Origin: Datnioides undecimradiatus
Lineage: Eukaryota > Chordata > Actinopteri > Lobotiformes > Datnioididae
NCBI GenBank assembly: GCA_008933995.1
Contig: WARS01000110.1
Span: 2,935,001 to 2,999,000 of the forward strand
DNA: 64,000 nucleotides
Direction: 5' to 3'
The position numbers and the translations under genes are program-made. Shown one piece after another: positions 1-10,000 of this stretch. The notes beneath the pieces were generated by a model. It was not told the origin of the DNA. It worked only from the letters and a program-made list of their open reading frames with translations, and did no database searches. Position 1 is the first letter of the stretch; every line of letters begins with the position of its first letter.

Positions 1-945
1 AAAATGAACCACTGAAATCTCAAATAACCAAATTCTCATGGAAGTGATGTAAATTCAGGCAGTGCCATAGGTCATCCAAATCTGTTCCTGAGCCAGGTGG
101 GATATCTGATTCTTGCAGTGTGTTGGGTCTAACTCGAGGCCTACCAGTTGGACACGCCCAGAAAACCAGTGACGGGATTTATCCAGTGCTAAATGCCAGA
201 ACTGTCTCTTTTAAACACATTGAAGTCACAGCTCTAATTCTCTTTCTGAACGACTGAGCTCAGACAAACTGCCAAGAAAGCTTATTTTGGCTATGACAGC
301 AGCAGTGACAAACGGGTGAATTACTGTTACTGTAGCCATACCTACAGCTCTATCTCTGAGTAGGCTCAATGAACACCATCTTCAATATGTTAATGGCTGC
401 TGCTCAACAACACTGTTGGAGAATTTGACTACATGTCCTTAAATCTCCAGAATACGTACAGGGTTTGGTGATTAAGTGCTCCCAAGGAAGATTGGGTGGT
501 GAGACAGGAGGAGCTGGAGCAGGAGATGAAGCTGGTGGGTGAACTTATGCAGATGCCTGGTCCATGCAGCCACCAAGAACAGAGATGCTTAAGATGAGAC
601 TATGCAAGGGGTCCATAGCTTCCTGTAAAACCAGTTAATGCTGCCCCACCCAAGCTTCTTGAGTGGACATAGTCTGTTCGATTTTCCCAGCCTCTTTAAG
701 GTCTATATTTGGCCAGATAATTCTGTTAAGTTCCAATATCAGTTTGGAACCAAAAGCAGAGGCAGAGAAATTTTAAAGAAAACAAGGATTTATTGTCCAC
801 AAAAACAAGATAATTGCAGGTAGTCAGCAATTTTGGCAACAAGAGAACAAAAAGGACAAGGTGAAAACACCAACTGTGGAGAGATGAGGTGCAGGCAGCA
901 GCGAGGCACACAGGATTTCTGGTTGACCAAGAAAAAACACAATTA
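1..945. other. Non-coding stretch with a possible degraded LINE relic
   Basis: No believable gene is present; all ORFs are short and lack family features. Bases about 60-380 resemble, in fragments, the antisense strand of the 3' part of a common fish LINE (a stretch about glossy 'cccag..ttggac' motifs, then 'ctatctctgagtaggctc'). This rests on recalled family resemblance only and is weak. The remainder up to the hAT element at 954 shows nothing I recognise. Confidence 0.3.
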
Positions 946-1385
946 GTCTATAGCAGGGGTCACCAACGTGGTGCCCGTGGGCACCAGGTTGCCCGCAGCG
1001 ATCATGCGAGTCGCCTGCCGGCCTGTTCTAAAGATAGCACTAGCAAAGGGGTCGCCAACATGTTGCCCAGTATCTCGCCAAGGGGTCAATAATATAATAA
1101 CACAAATTTGATTTGTCACTTGGTAAAACCAGTCTAAATTTCCATTCAATCAAAATTATAGGTGCCCCATCCCCTGCCCAAGATGAAATGATTGTTTGTC
1201 AACTAGCTGTCAATCAAACATTTGCGCTGTGCTGCTGTCAGTCACTGGAGCGGGGTCGGGGGGGAGGCAGGCTGACCAGGTGCCACCGTGCCAGGCAGTT
1301 AGCGGGCTAGCCTAGCAACAATGACAGCAGCAGAGTTCAGTCAAACAGTCCTTAACTGATGGCAGGATCATTAAAGAGGCTATGA

Positions 1386-1625
1386 CCCCTCTGGCGGAAT
1401 CATTATTCCGGGACCATAAAATTAAGATGGAGTCTGTCCGCTGTTGCCGATGTCCAGCTAGGTGCGAACACTGTGCCGTGGAGAGTGTGTGCGCTGTCTG
1501 CGGATGGGGTCAAACAGCTGGAGTCGGACCTGAACAGGTGCTTCTGGTTTTCACTCCAGTGTGATGAGTCTGTGGCCTCCAGTGATATAGCACTGTTTTC
1601 ATACGGATGCTGTTTGCACAAATGA
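1386..1625 (+). pseudogene. hAT transposase fragment
   Basis: Read from 1386 this frame is open to a TGA at 1623-1625 and contains a segment like the catalytic region of hAT transposases related to the ZBED/GTF2IRD2 group: a 'VQLGANTV' helix followed by 'LNRCFWFSLQCDES', whose Asp is in the position of the first catalytic acid. A stop (TGA, 1383-1385) precedes it, and the rest of the transposase (zinc finger, second acid, C-terminal dimerisation region) is absent. It sits inside the hAT element at 954-2487, which agrees with the terminal repeats. It cannot encode an active enzyme. The family call rests on motif resemblance alone. Confidence 0.55.
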
Positions 1626-1859
1626 ACATGCAGGTGTATGTTATTTGTTTTTTTGATACAGTATTCTATTTCACAATTTTTTAGATAGAACATAGAAATA
1701 GAATACAACATGCACATACTTATGAATTTAAGTTATTATACACAATATGCATTATGTATTATCATTTTTGAATGTGTTCTATGCAAAACAAGCATATGCA
1801 CTTGTTCTATATAGAAATTAGCTATGTGAATAAATGTTACTAAACATGAGTAGCTCTCC

Positions 1860-2410
1860 GGCTGACAGTGCTGGCGTATGAACCCAAGATGCAAGACTCA
1901 TAAACCAAAGTGCAAAAGAAATTCAATTTAGTAAACACAAAGTAGAACAGAAAATCACTCTTACGAGGAAAACTCTAGCTATGCTAGTAAACACAAAATC
2001 ACTCTTACTGAGGAAGAAGAAACGAAAACAGCTCCTAATCTTATCTACAAAATCAAACTCAAAATCACTCCGAGGAGGCAAATAAATGAGGTAAGAAAAC
2101 AAAGTATCAAAACAAGACTTCCAGAGGCAAACAACCTGGCCGCAATAGTTCAGAGATGTGGGGCTTGAGAAACGCTGGTTCCTTGTCGTGACATGAACAA
2201 GATGAACTGGCACAGACAGGGGAAACGCAGACAATATATACACACTGGGATGAGGGGAACACAGGTGGAAACAATTAAGGTGGGGGAAGACAATCAGACC
2301 GGCGGAAACACAAGAGGAAGGGCAAGCCACCTGAAACGAAAGGGAAGTTAGTACTTTCAAAATAAAACAGGAAGACACGAGACAACACAGACAAGACAGG
2401 AACTAAACAT
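1860..2410 (-). repeat. LTR-like repeat (copy A), nested in the hAT element
   Basis: This block resembles the solo LTR at 49020-49441 in layout: a 'gaacccaagatgcaa' start on the plus strand, a TATA-like 'tatatac' near 2236 for minus-strand transcription, and the shared motif 'caaaataaaacagga' near 2358. Ends are not clean and I find no target duplication. The 151-codon minus ORF across it is low-complexity reading of LTR sequence, not a gene. An internal 'aaaatcactc' motif recurs several times between 1950 and 2075. Confidence 0.45.
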
Positions 2411-2495
2411 GGCCATCTTGACTGATTTCACCAGCACTTTCATTGTGTAAAAGTAGCTCACAGAATATAAAAGGTTGGAGACCCCTGTCTATAGA

Positions 2496-3789
2496 TTCAA
2501 AAATCACAGAGTAGAATATCTTGCCAGCTGAAAAATGAAATGAAATGAACCAAGCTTAAATGGCGAATAGGATGAGCTGAGTGGCTGCATGGTGTGAATC
2601 CTCTGCTGCAGTGGGAGAGCTAGCCAAACCCAATGTCCCCACACAAACCTGCAGAGAGGGACAGAAAAATGAGGGAGGGGGGAAGAGGGGAAAAAACAAA
2701 CCTCACACTGGTATGGACATTTCAAATGAGAACATACTGGCTGTAGCGATCTTGTTGGACAGTATGTACAGCAGTACTGGTAGTACAGTAATTGTTACAT
2801 AATGCCAAACAACAGGTCATTCTTTGATTTTAATAGACCTTCCTTGAGCGTTGTGATATTTTATAGACCATATGATTAAATAAAGAAATAGAAGAAAATA
2901 AACCATAAAAAAATACATTGCTCCTCTACATCATTAGAATTCTTTCTGTGTTGGACATGGTGTCCATCCTGGGCTGTGACACCATGATAGATAAACAGAA
3001 ATACTATGGCCTCACTGGTGCAGTAATGCTCATCACCATAGTGATATATATAATTAATCCAAATATTCCAGGTAGGAAATGTTGTGATGGAGGCGGATGA
3101 AAGGAAATGTTATGAATATGAAACAAGTTGATGTTCAATATAAAATGTGAGATTAGAATTTGTAAATGAAAAGGTGGCAGGTGGTGCCGTTTATTAACAC
3201 TAAAGCTATAGCATGGCATGTCTAAACAATCGTGTACTGTATGATTGTGAAACTGACAGAAGAATTCAAATCCAACATGCAAGTTTTGTTATGGCTACTC
3301 CAGTACAAATATATAGTCTTTCCATTAGTTTGTTCACTGATGCACAAGCCTATATATACTTGCTTTTTTTTGGAAATGTTGAGATCTGGGCTAGAATTTA
3401 AACATTTGAGTGTTTCACTAAAGGATCCAAGTGCTGATCTGCAGGGTTGAATACAATACAAAAATACATGTAGAAAATCAGTAACTTAGACGCTGATATG
3501 TTGCTTCAAATGCTGTCTTCATCCCATAAATATCCTGGTAAAAAGAGGCTCTCCTATCAGATGCCACTGTTTGTCCTATGATATTCTTAATTTTCATTTT
3601 GTGTCTCATCCATCCCACGAGAAAACTGCTCAGATCAGTGTGAGAATGATAAACAGCAGGATTTATTTTGTGGTTGTTTTGTTTTGTGTGGTAAAGCTAT
3701 CAGAATTACAGACAAGCAAATTCTAGTCTTTGTATTGATATGTTTTATAATGTGGTGACATTGTGCAGCTCTGGTGCTGACAGACTAGG
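2496..3789. other. Non-coding stretch, nothing recognised
   Basis: AT-rich sequence with only short ORFs (73-92 codons) lacking any motif or codon signature. No repeats with clear ends were seen. Confidence 0.5.
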
Positions 3790-5390
3790 TACAGACGTGG
3801 ACAAAATTGTTGGTACCCACAATGGTCACTGAAATAACTGAAACTGACAAAAGTAGTAATAAATAAAAATTTACTGAAAATTAACTAATGAAAATCAGAC
3901 ATTGCTTTTGAATTGTGGTTCAACAGAAATCATTTTAAAAAACCAAACTAATGAAAAACTGGCCTGGACAAAATGATGGTACCCCTAACTTAATATTTTT
4001 TTCGCACAACCTTTTGAGGCAATCAGGCGAGCTTCTATAACTCTCAGTGGAGACTGCACCTGTGGGACAGGTGTTCTGGGCCTACCTCGCGGAGCAAAAC
4101 TGCCCCAGCTCTCAGGTTTGAAGGGAAGCCCTCTCCAGACTGTGCTGTTTCAGCTCTTCCTCTGTGTTCAATAGGATTTAGATCAGGCCTGTAGAAGGCC
4201 ACTTCCCAGAATAGTCCACTGTTTTTTTTCTTAGCCATATTTTTGGGTATGTTTTAATGTGTGTTTTGGGTCATTATCCTGTTGGAGGACCCATGACCTG
4301 CGACTGAGACCAAGCTTACTGACACTGGGCAACACATTTTGCACCAGAATGCCTTGATACTCTTGGGATTTCATTGTACCCTGCACAGATTCAAGACACC
4401 TTGTGCCAGATGCAGCAAAGCAGCCCCAGAACATAACCGAGCTTCCCTCCTGCGTTTCACAGTAGGTACAGTGTTCTTTCTTTTTGTATGCTTCATTTTT
4501 GTGTCTGAACATAGAGCTGATGTGACTTGCCAAAAAGCTCCAGTTTTGTCTCATCTGTCCAAATGACATTCTTGTCAATATGCATTTTGGCAAATTCCAG
4601 TCTTGCTTTTTTATGATTTGCTTTCAATAGTGGAGTCCTCCTCGGTCATCTTCCATTAAGTCCACTTTGGCTCAAACAGCGACGGATGGCGAGATCTGAT
4701 ACTGACGCAGCTGTACCTAGGAGTTCACCTATAATCTCCTTGCAAGTTGTTCTGGGCACTTTGTTTACCATTCGGATTGTCTGTCTCTTCAATTTGTCAT
4801 CAATTTTCCTCTTGTGGCCACGTCCAGGAGGTTGGCTACAGTCCGTGGGTCTTAAGCTTCTGAATATTTGCAACTGTAGTCTCAGGAACATCAAGCTGCT
4901 TGGAGATGGTCTTTATAGCCTTTACCTTTTAAAATGCTTTGTATAATCTTTCTTTTCTAATTCCCTGAGAGACAACTCTTCCTTAGCTTTCTTGTGGCTC
5001 ATGTTCAGTGTGGCACAATTACAATACCAAACAGCACAGTGACTACTTTTCACCCTTTAAATAGGCAGACTGGCTGATTACAAGTTTGAAGACACTCTGT
5101 GATATAATTACAGGGACACACCTTAGTTTAACATATGTCCCATGGTTAAACTATTTTCAATCTTTTCTAGGGGTACCATCATTTTTGTCCAGGCCAGTTT
5201 CATTAGTTTGTTTTTTAAATGATTCTTAAGGAACCACAATTCAAAAGCAATGTCTGATTTTCATTTCATTAGTTAATTTTCAGTAAATTTTATTTATTAT
5301 TACTCGTCAGTTTTCCAAGTTATTTCAGTAACCATTGTGGGTTTTTCTTTCTTTAATGGAGGGGTACCAACAATTTTGTCCACGTCTGTA
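3790..5390 (-). mobile_element. Tc1-like transposon with IR/DR termini, essentially full length
   Basis: The element is bounded by TA on both sides (3790-3791 and 5389-5390) and begins CAGACGTGGACAAAATTG with the exact complement at the right end. The inverted repeats run about 200 bp. Each carries two direct repeats of the putative transposase-binding core: 'TGGACAAAATTGTTGGTACC' near 3798 and a variant near 3964 on the left, and their complements near 5169 and 5360 on the right. This IR/DR layout and the 1.6-kb length are typical of fish Tc1 elements. The internal transposase reads on the minus strand but is broken by frameshifts, so this copy is non-autonomous. Confidence 0.9.
4044..4950 (-). 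pseudogene. Tc1-like transposase, frameshifted
   Basis: On the minus strand the pieces appear in Tc1 order. First is the DNA-binding domain ('KRQTIRMVNKVPRTTCKEI', 4646-4894). A catalytic core follows (4231-4593) with 'GSSVMFWGCFAASGT' and the second acid in 'LQQDNDPKHT'. The third acid is in 'PDLNPIEH' (4044-4238). The first acid ('IWTDETK') is present near 4550 but in a different frame from the surrounding piece. At least two frame changes separate the parts and 'KKKTVDYSGKWPS' replaces the usual link before DLNPIE. The cut-and-paste enzyme is therefore dead although all three catalytic acids can still be read somewhere. Confidence 0.85.
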
Positions 5391-5944
5391 CATGTTTGAG
5401 AACAAAGAAAGTCTTTTTGATCTGGAATTTGTCCCCGTCATGCTACATTGTTGCATAGTAGGAAACATGATCTCTGACAGAGGAGGGTATGACACAGTTT
5501 GCAAATGACAAGAACACACACTTGGAAAATCCCTTGTTACTGCTGAGCCAGCAGTTGTGTTAATGGCTGTAATTTTAGACTTTGAACCTTAAGATCTGCT
5601 CTAAATACCTTTATAGTTGGCTTGGACATTGGATTTTATTGTGAATTAGGTTCAAGAATATCTTGTTCTCTTCCAATATTCTTTTTTTCTCCTGCCCCAA
5701 TGGATTTTTATTCACTCGATCCATCTTGCTTTCAGTCAGTTGTCTGAATCTTTATTAGCCCCATACATATTATCTCACTTTCACATATTTTGGCTGCTAT
5801 GGCTGCAGGCTTCTCTTCTGCACCAAGCAGCCCAAACAGAAATCCACCCCCACTTGAGACTAAAGGATGTTCTTGCTATGCATTAATTTAGCTCCTCATA
5901 CTGTGCAGGCTAGCTAGCAGTTTCTCAGTGAGTTCTGGAAAGAA
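5391..5944. other. Non-coding stretch, nothing recognised
   Basis: No gene, repeat end or RNA signature was seen between the Tc1 element and the tetranucleotide repeat at about 5953. Confidence 0.5.
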
Positions 5945-6290
5945 GGTACCTATGGATGGATGGATGGATAGATAGATATTTTATTGATCATTACTGAAAT
6001 TTGAGGCGCCAATGCTCATATAAAAGAGGACACGAATACACACAATATTAAATAAAATATAAGTAAAACAAGCAAGTATATGTTAAAAAAAATGCCAAAC
6101 ATACAACATAATCAAAATAATAGTAGACTGCAATAACAAGTACAAAAAGGCAATTGTATGTGAGGCTAATGTAGCCAGACATCAGTAGGAAAACTAGCAG
6201 CCACAAAAAAAGTGCAACTCAGTGAGTACGATAGCAGTCTGTGAAGTCTGAAAAATTTAAGTTCTAAAATACTGCTGTGGTGCAAGCTTT
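5945..6290 (-). repeat. Probable antisense LINE 3' end with GGAT/GATA tail
   Basis: A run of GGAT then GATA units (5953-5987) is followed by 'ttttattgatcatta', an A-rich stretch and 'gcaactcagtgag'. This layout (GATA-rich tail then 'TTTATTGATC') is common at the 3' ends of fish LINEs inserted in reverse orientation. A similar tail lies at about 55624. No coding part is left, as expected for a 5'-truncated copy. The exact family is not determined. Confidence 0.4.
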
Positions 6291-7288
6291 AATGTGTTAC
6301 TTTTTAGAATTATAATGATGGGTTTGGAAGAACATTCTACATTCAGAGGAAGCAGGGATTTGCAGTTAAAAAAACAAAAAACGAATAAAAAAAACCTTTG
6401 AGCAACAAAAGATTGCTAAAAGAATTGATTTTTTTATGTGTAGTGTGACTTAACTCGCCTGCTAAAGAACAAAGTTGGTGGCTTTTGAGAGATTTTCAGT
6501 TTTGTTTTTTTTCCACCATTGGAGAGACATTTTGTAGTTTTGTGAATATACATATAAATAGACTGTCCCTGTGGGGTTCCTTTGCTATTGTAATTATGGA
6601 CTCAGATAAACAAATTGACAATAATCACATCTAATAAATAACATGAAAATGAATTTGCTCTTTGTTGACCTAGAAACAAATTATTTGCGAGGAGTGTATG
6701 ATGTTGTGGGTTACTTATTAGGACACAGGCAGTTATCATGTAGGTTATGTTTGTGTGTGTGAGAGTCAATGGCTATAAATAAGTCAGGTCTGCAGGGTGT
6801 TTTCTGACTGCATTTACTAGCTTGACAAATATTACTCTGTTGCTGTTAGCATGCTAATCTGCTCCTCTGTTCATTTTCATGCTGCCTTTCTGTTCTCACG
6901 GCAGGAGTGGTATACGTATTTGTGGGTTCTTGAGACTGAGTTAGAGAAAGAGAGAAATCTATTTTAAGATTAGCATTGGAAATACATGAGTGGGTGTGTT
7001 TTTGTTGTTCTGTATGTGTCTTGTCACATCTGTTTATGTATGCAAAGCCTACAATGCCTGATATCAATAGTGGCTGTGTTCGTATGGCATTGAAACAGCA
7101 GACTCTCAGAATGCTTTATTCATGGAATATTCCATCATAGGAAGGATGCTATGCTAAAAGTTTTTTTGTCTGTTTTTTATGATCACAAATTCTGGAAGAG
7201 GTGGTTTTATTTTGAAAAATGCAGCAGATACTCCACACCTCTCCTGTGTTGTGCTTTCTCTACATGGGCATGTTTGGTTATTAGCAAT

Positions 7289-7319
7289 AATTAATAATTA
7301 TCAATGATAATTATTAATT
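7289..7319. repeat. 31-bp perfect palindrome, AT-rich
   Basis: Two 15-base arms (AATTAATAATTATCA and its exact complement) flank a single A at 7304. This could extrude as a cruciform. It may mark the edge of an unclassified repeat running to about 7640. Confidence 0.85.
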
Positions 7320-7426
7320 GAAAGAATATTATTATTAATAAAAATTAATAAATTACAGGGCACCACCCTGGCATCAGGGACCAATAACCAACCCAAAAAC
7401 TCAGTCTCAAATCTGTTCGCTTATAA

Positions 7427-7453
7427 ATATCAGTATCTGAGAGATACTGATAT
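7427..7453. repeat. Hairpin with 12-bp stem and 3-base loop
   Basis: ATATCAGTATCT at 7427-7438 is followed by GAG and the exact complement at 7442-7453. No T-run follows, so a terminator-like reading is not supported; it is probably structural or part of a repeat. Confidence 0.85.
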
Positions 7454-8639
7454 GCATAAGAGGGAACAATGAAGGTGTGAATCCGAAAGCACTGACTCTT
7501 TTTAACCAGCCTTTACAACAACACTTGTACAACAATGCAGACAACTTCTTTAAAACATAACAGAATTTATTAAAATCAATGATATCAATTAGTAATCGAT
7601 AACACCTCAATCAATAAACATCCATCATGTATCTATTCTAAATTATACAAGGGGGTGGGGGTGTGTGTGTGTAAAAGAGGAGGGGTGAGGTTGCAGATGT
7701 AAGAGAGGAGAGGGAGTACGTCACGCAAGAGTTTCGCCAGGGAAATGACCGCCAGGTTTGAAAAAAGACAACGCTAGTGGCGTCTGTGAGCTTAGCCTGT
7801 GTGTCTCTTGAAAATGAGTTTTCACCGTGTATACCCGTGTGTGTATGTGCGTGTCGGGTTAAGAGGGAAAGAGGGGAAAACACCCCATAAAGAAAAAATT
7901 CTTCGGCTCTGGTCGCCAGATTGTCTTTTGTTCAGGCCTTTGTGTACTTTTTGTAAACATTCTTTCTGCTTTTTTTGTTTGTTTGTTTTGTTTTTTTTGG
8001 CTTGTCTTTGCATCTGGTTGTTTGATTTTTGGCTTTTTCCTGCTTAGATCTTTATGAGTTTTTTCCAGACTGATTACCTGTATGACTGTTCACATGCCTT
8101 TGAGCTGTGCCTTGTGTGTACCTTTTCATTTCTACATCTAAAGCGGGGTTTGAAATGTTGCAGCTTTGATAATTATTCCCTGACAGAACAGATGAATCAT
8201 TGTGCAGCACGTTGTTTTCATCAGCCCAGGAAAACTAGAGGCTTATCTGGAGAATCCTTGTAAGTAATTCCCCCAGTTTTAAGGCATAATTTATCAACGA
8301 AAGAAAATTAGCGTGACATTAATGTCATGTGGTCAGAGAATATCTTGACATGCATGATATAGTGTTTGTTAAGAGAAAAATGGTGACACCTTTTTTTTTT
8401 TTTAGTAATCTGACTTTTTATATTTATCTGTTGAATTTAGCCAAGTGAATTTGGCTCAACTAAAAGATATTATGTTTATATTGTACTTTTTTATTTAACA
8501 AAAGTGCTTTGATTTAAGAAAAACTCCAGATTTCTGTGGGTGAAAAGCAGTGAACCCCCAGTTAATAGGATATTGTACCCCATTTTGGTAATAACTCAAA
8601 CTAAACAGTTTCTTGTAGTGACTTATCAGTCTCTCACAT

Positions 8640-9310
8640 CTATGCTGGGGGGTTTTGCCCACTCTTCATTGCAGAACCAGCCAGTTGGGCGCAGAGGTTG
8701 AATGAGCTGCCTGGGCATGAACTGCCCGCCTCAGGTCCCACCACAGCATTTCAATTGGATTTAGGTCAGGACTTTGACTGGGCCAGTGCAGAACAAAAAT
8801 TTCCTTTTTCTTCAGCCATTCCTTGGTTATTTTGCTGGAATGCTTTGGATCATTTTCATGTTTCATGATCCAGCTTCTGCTGCTTTAACTTCACAACGGA
8901 TGGCTTCAGCTTATGTTCCAGGATTTTACAGTTTTCTTGAGAATTCATGATCCTCTGGACTATGTGGAGTTGTCCAGGTCCTGAGGATGAAAACAAGCCC
9001 AGATCTTAATATTGCCACCACTCATGCTTCTACTCGTTGGAGAAGCTTCTTTTGGTGGTATGCAGTATTGAGTTTTTGCCAAACATGGTGGTTTTGGTTC
9101 TGACCAGACAGTTCAATTTTGGGCTCATCTGTCCACAGAATAGACTTCCAAAAACCTTCAGGTTTCTCCACATGCTCTCTGGCAAAGTTGAAATGGGCAG
9201 CCTCGTTCTTTTTTGTGAGCAAAGGCTTCTTCCTAGCAACCCTTCCATGTGAGCCATGTTGATTGAGTTTTCTTATTATTGTGGAGATATCTATATATAC
9301 ACACACTTAC
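8640..9310 (-). pseudogene. 5'-truncated Tc1-like transposase relic
   Basis: On the minus strand, 9022-9306 reads 'KKPLLTKKNEAAHFNFARE' then 'SILWTDEPKIEL', the start of a Tc1 catalytic domain with the first acid. 8666-8866 reads '[17 protein letters not shown]' and '[16 protein letters not shown]', giving the second and third acid positions. The usual Asp before N-D-P-K-H is Glu here. The DNA-binding domain is missing, cut off at about 9310 next to another Tc1 family, and the two blocks are out of frame. It is a dead fragment, a different family from the elements at 3790 and 9320. Confidence 0.8.
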
Positions 9311-9319
9311 GTACACATA

Positions 9320-9945
9320 CAGTTAGGCCCAGAAATATTTGGACAGTGACACAATCTATATGATTTGGGCTCTGCAGGCCACCACATTGGATTTGAAATG
9401 AAACAACTGAGATGCAATTGAAGTGCAGACTTTCAGGTTTAATCTAAGGGGTTGACAAAAATATGATATGTTTATACAAATTCTCATTTAGGCCTGCAAG
9501 TAATTGACAAATTTAACATTACTAAAATAAAATTTTCATTTTTAATACTTTGTTGAGAATCCTTTGCAGGCAATGACAGCCTGAAGTCTGGAACCCATGG
9601 ACATCACCAGACGCTGGGTTTCTTCTTTGTGATGCTTTGCCAGGCTTTACTGCAGCTTTCTTCAGTTCAGACCTTGTACTTTCTTAATTGACGATGGTTT
9701 AACGAGGGAATAGCCCATGCAGCCCATGAAATAGCTTTCTGAGTCAATTGTCCAATTACCTTTGGTCCCTTGGAAAAGAGGCGGCTATATATTAAAAAGC
9801 TATAATTCCTAAACCCTTCCTCTGGTTTGGATGTGAATACTCTCATATTACAGCTGAGAGTCTGCACTTTAAGCCCATATTGATTTTAGAACTGTATCTT
9901 GAATATGTTTTGGCAAACAGCTACAATAACAAAAACTATATAATT
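9320..9945 (-). mobile_element. Internally deleted Tc1-like element (MITE-like), same family as 34111-35716
   Basis: The right end of the family lies at 9325 ('CAGTTAGGCCCAGAAATATT') and its 5' interior lies at 9667-9940 in reverse orientation. Compared with the full copy at 34111-35716, everything between the positions equivalent to about 34407 and 35340 is gone, including almost all of the transposase. The outer 30 or so bases of the other terminal repeat are replaced by a TA/CA microsatellite beginning at 9957. The copy cannot move on its own, and with one end lost probably not at all. Confidence 0.8.
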
Positions 9946-9951
9946 ATAACT

Positions 9952-9956
<5 letters not shown>

Positions 9957-9999
<43 letters not shown>

Positions 10000-10000
10000 C
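9957..10000. repeat. (TA)n(CA)n microsatellite
   Basis: About 17 TA units followed by CA units, directly replacing the lost terminal repeat of the Tc1 derivative to its left. Confidence 0.9.

Larger units (their letters stand above)
954..2487 (+). mobile_element. hAT-type DNA transposon, internally rearranged, with an LTR nested inside
   Basis: The ends are short imperfect inverted repeats: CAGGGGTCACCAAC at the left and GTTGGAGACCCCTG at the right. The 8-mer GTCTATAG lies directly left of the element (946-953) and again at the right edge (2487-2494), overlapping the terminal G, which fits the 8-bp target duplication of hAT elements. Inside is a piece of hAT transposase on the plus strand (1386-1625) and an LTR-like insertion (about 1860-2410). 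Without the nested LTR the element would be about 1 kb, far shorter than an autonomous hAT, so it is an immobile deletion derivative. Confidence 0.75.
6291..8640. other. Non-coding stretch containing two strong palindromes
   Basis: No gene was recognised. About 7280-7640 has the look of an unclassified repeat: an AT-rich palindrome, then 'gggcaccaccctggcatcag', a second hairpin and an A/T-rich end. The ORFs at 7799-8047 and 8054-8263 have no family features. A run of about 14 T occurs near 8391. Sequence from about 8400 may already belong to the truncated Tc1 copy that follows, but its outer end is not visible. Confidence 0.35.

Noticed and set aside
1923-2378. 151-codon minus-strand ORF rich in Phe, Ser and Leu
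   Set aside because: It lies in LTR-like repeat sequence nested in a hAT element and shows no domain.
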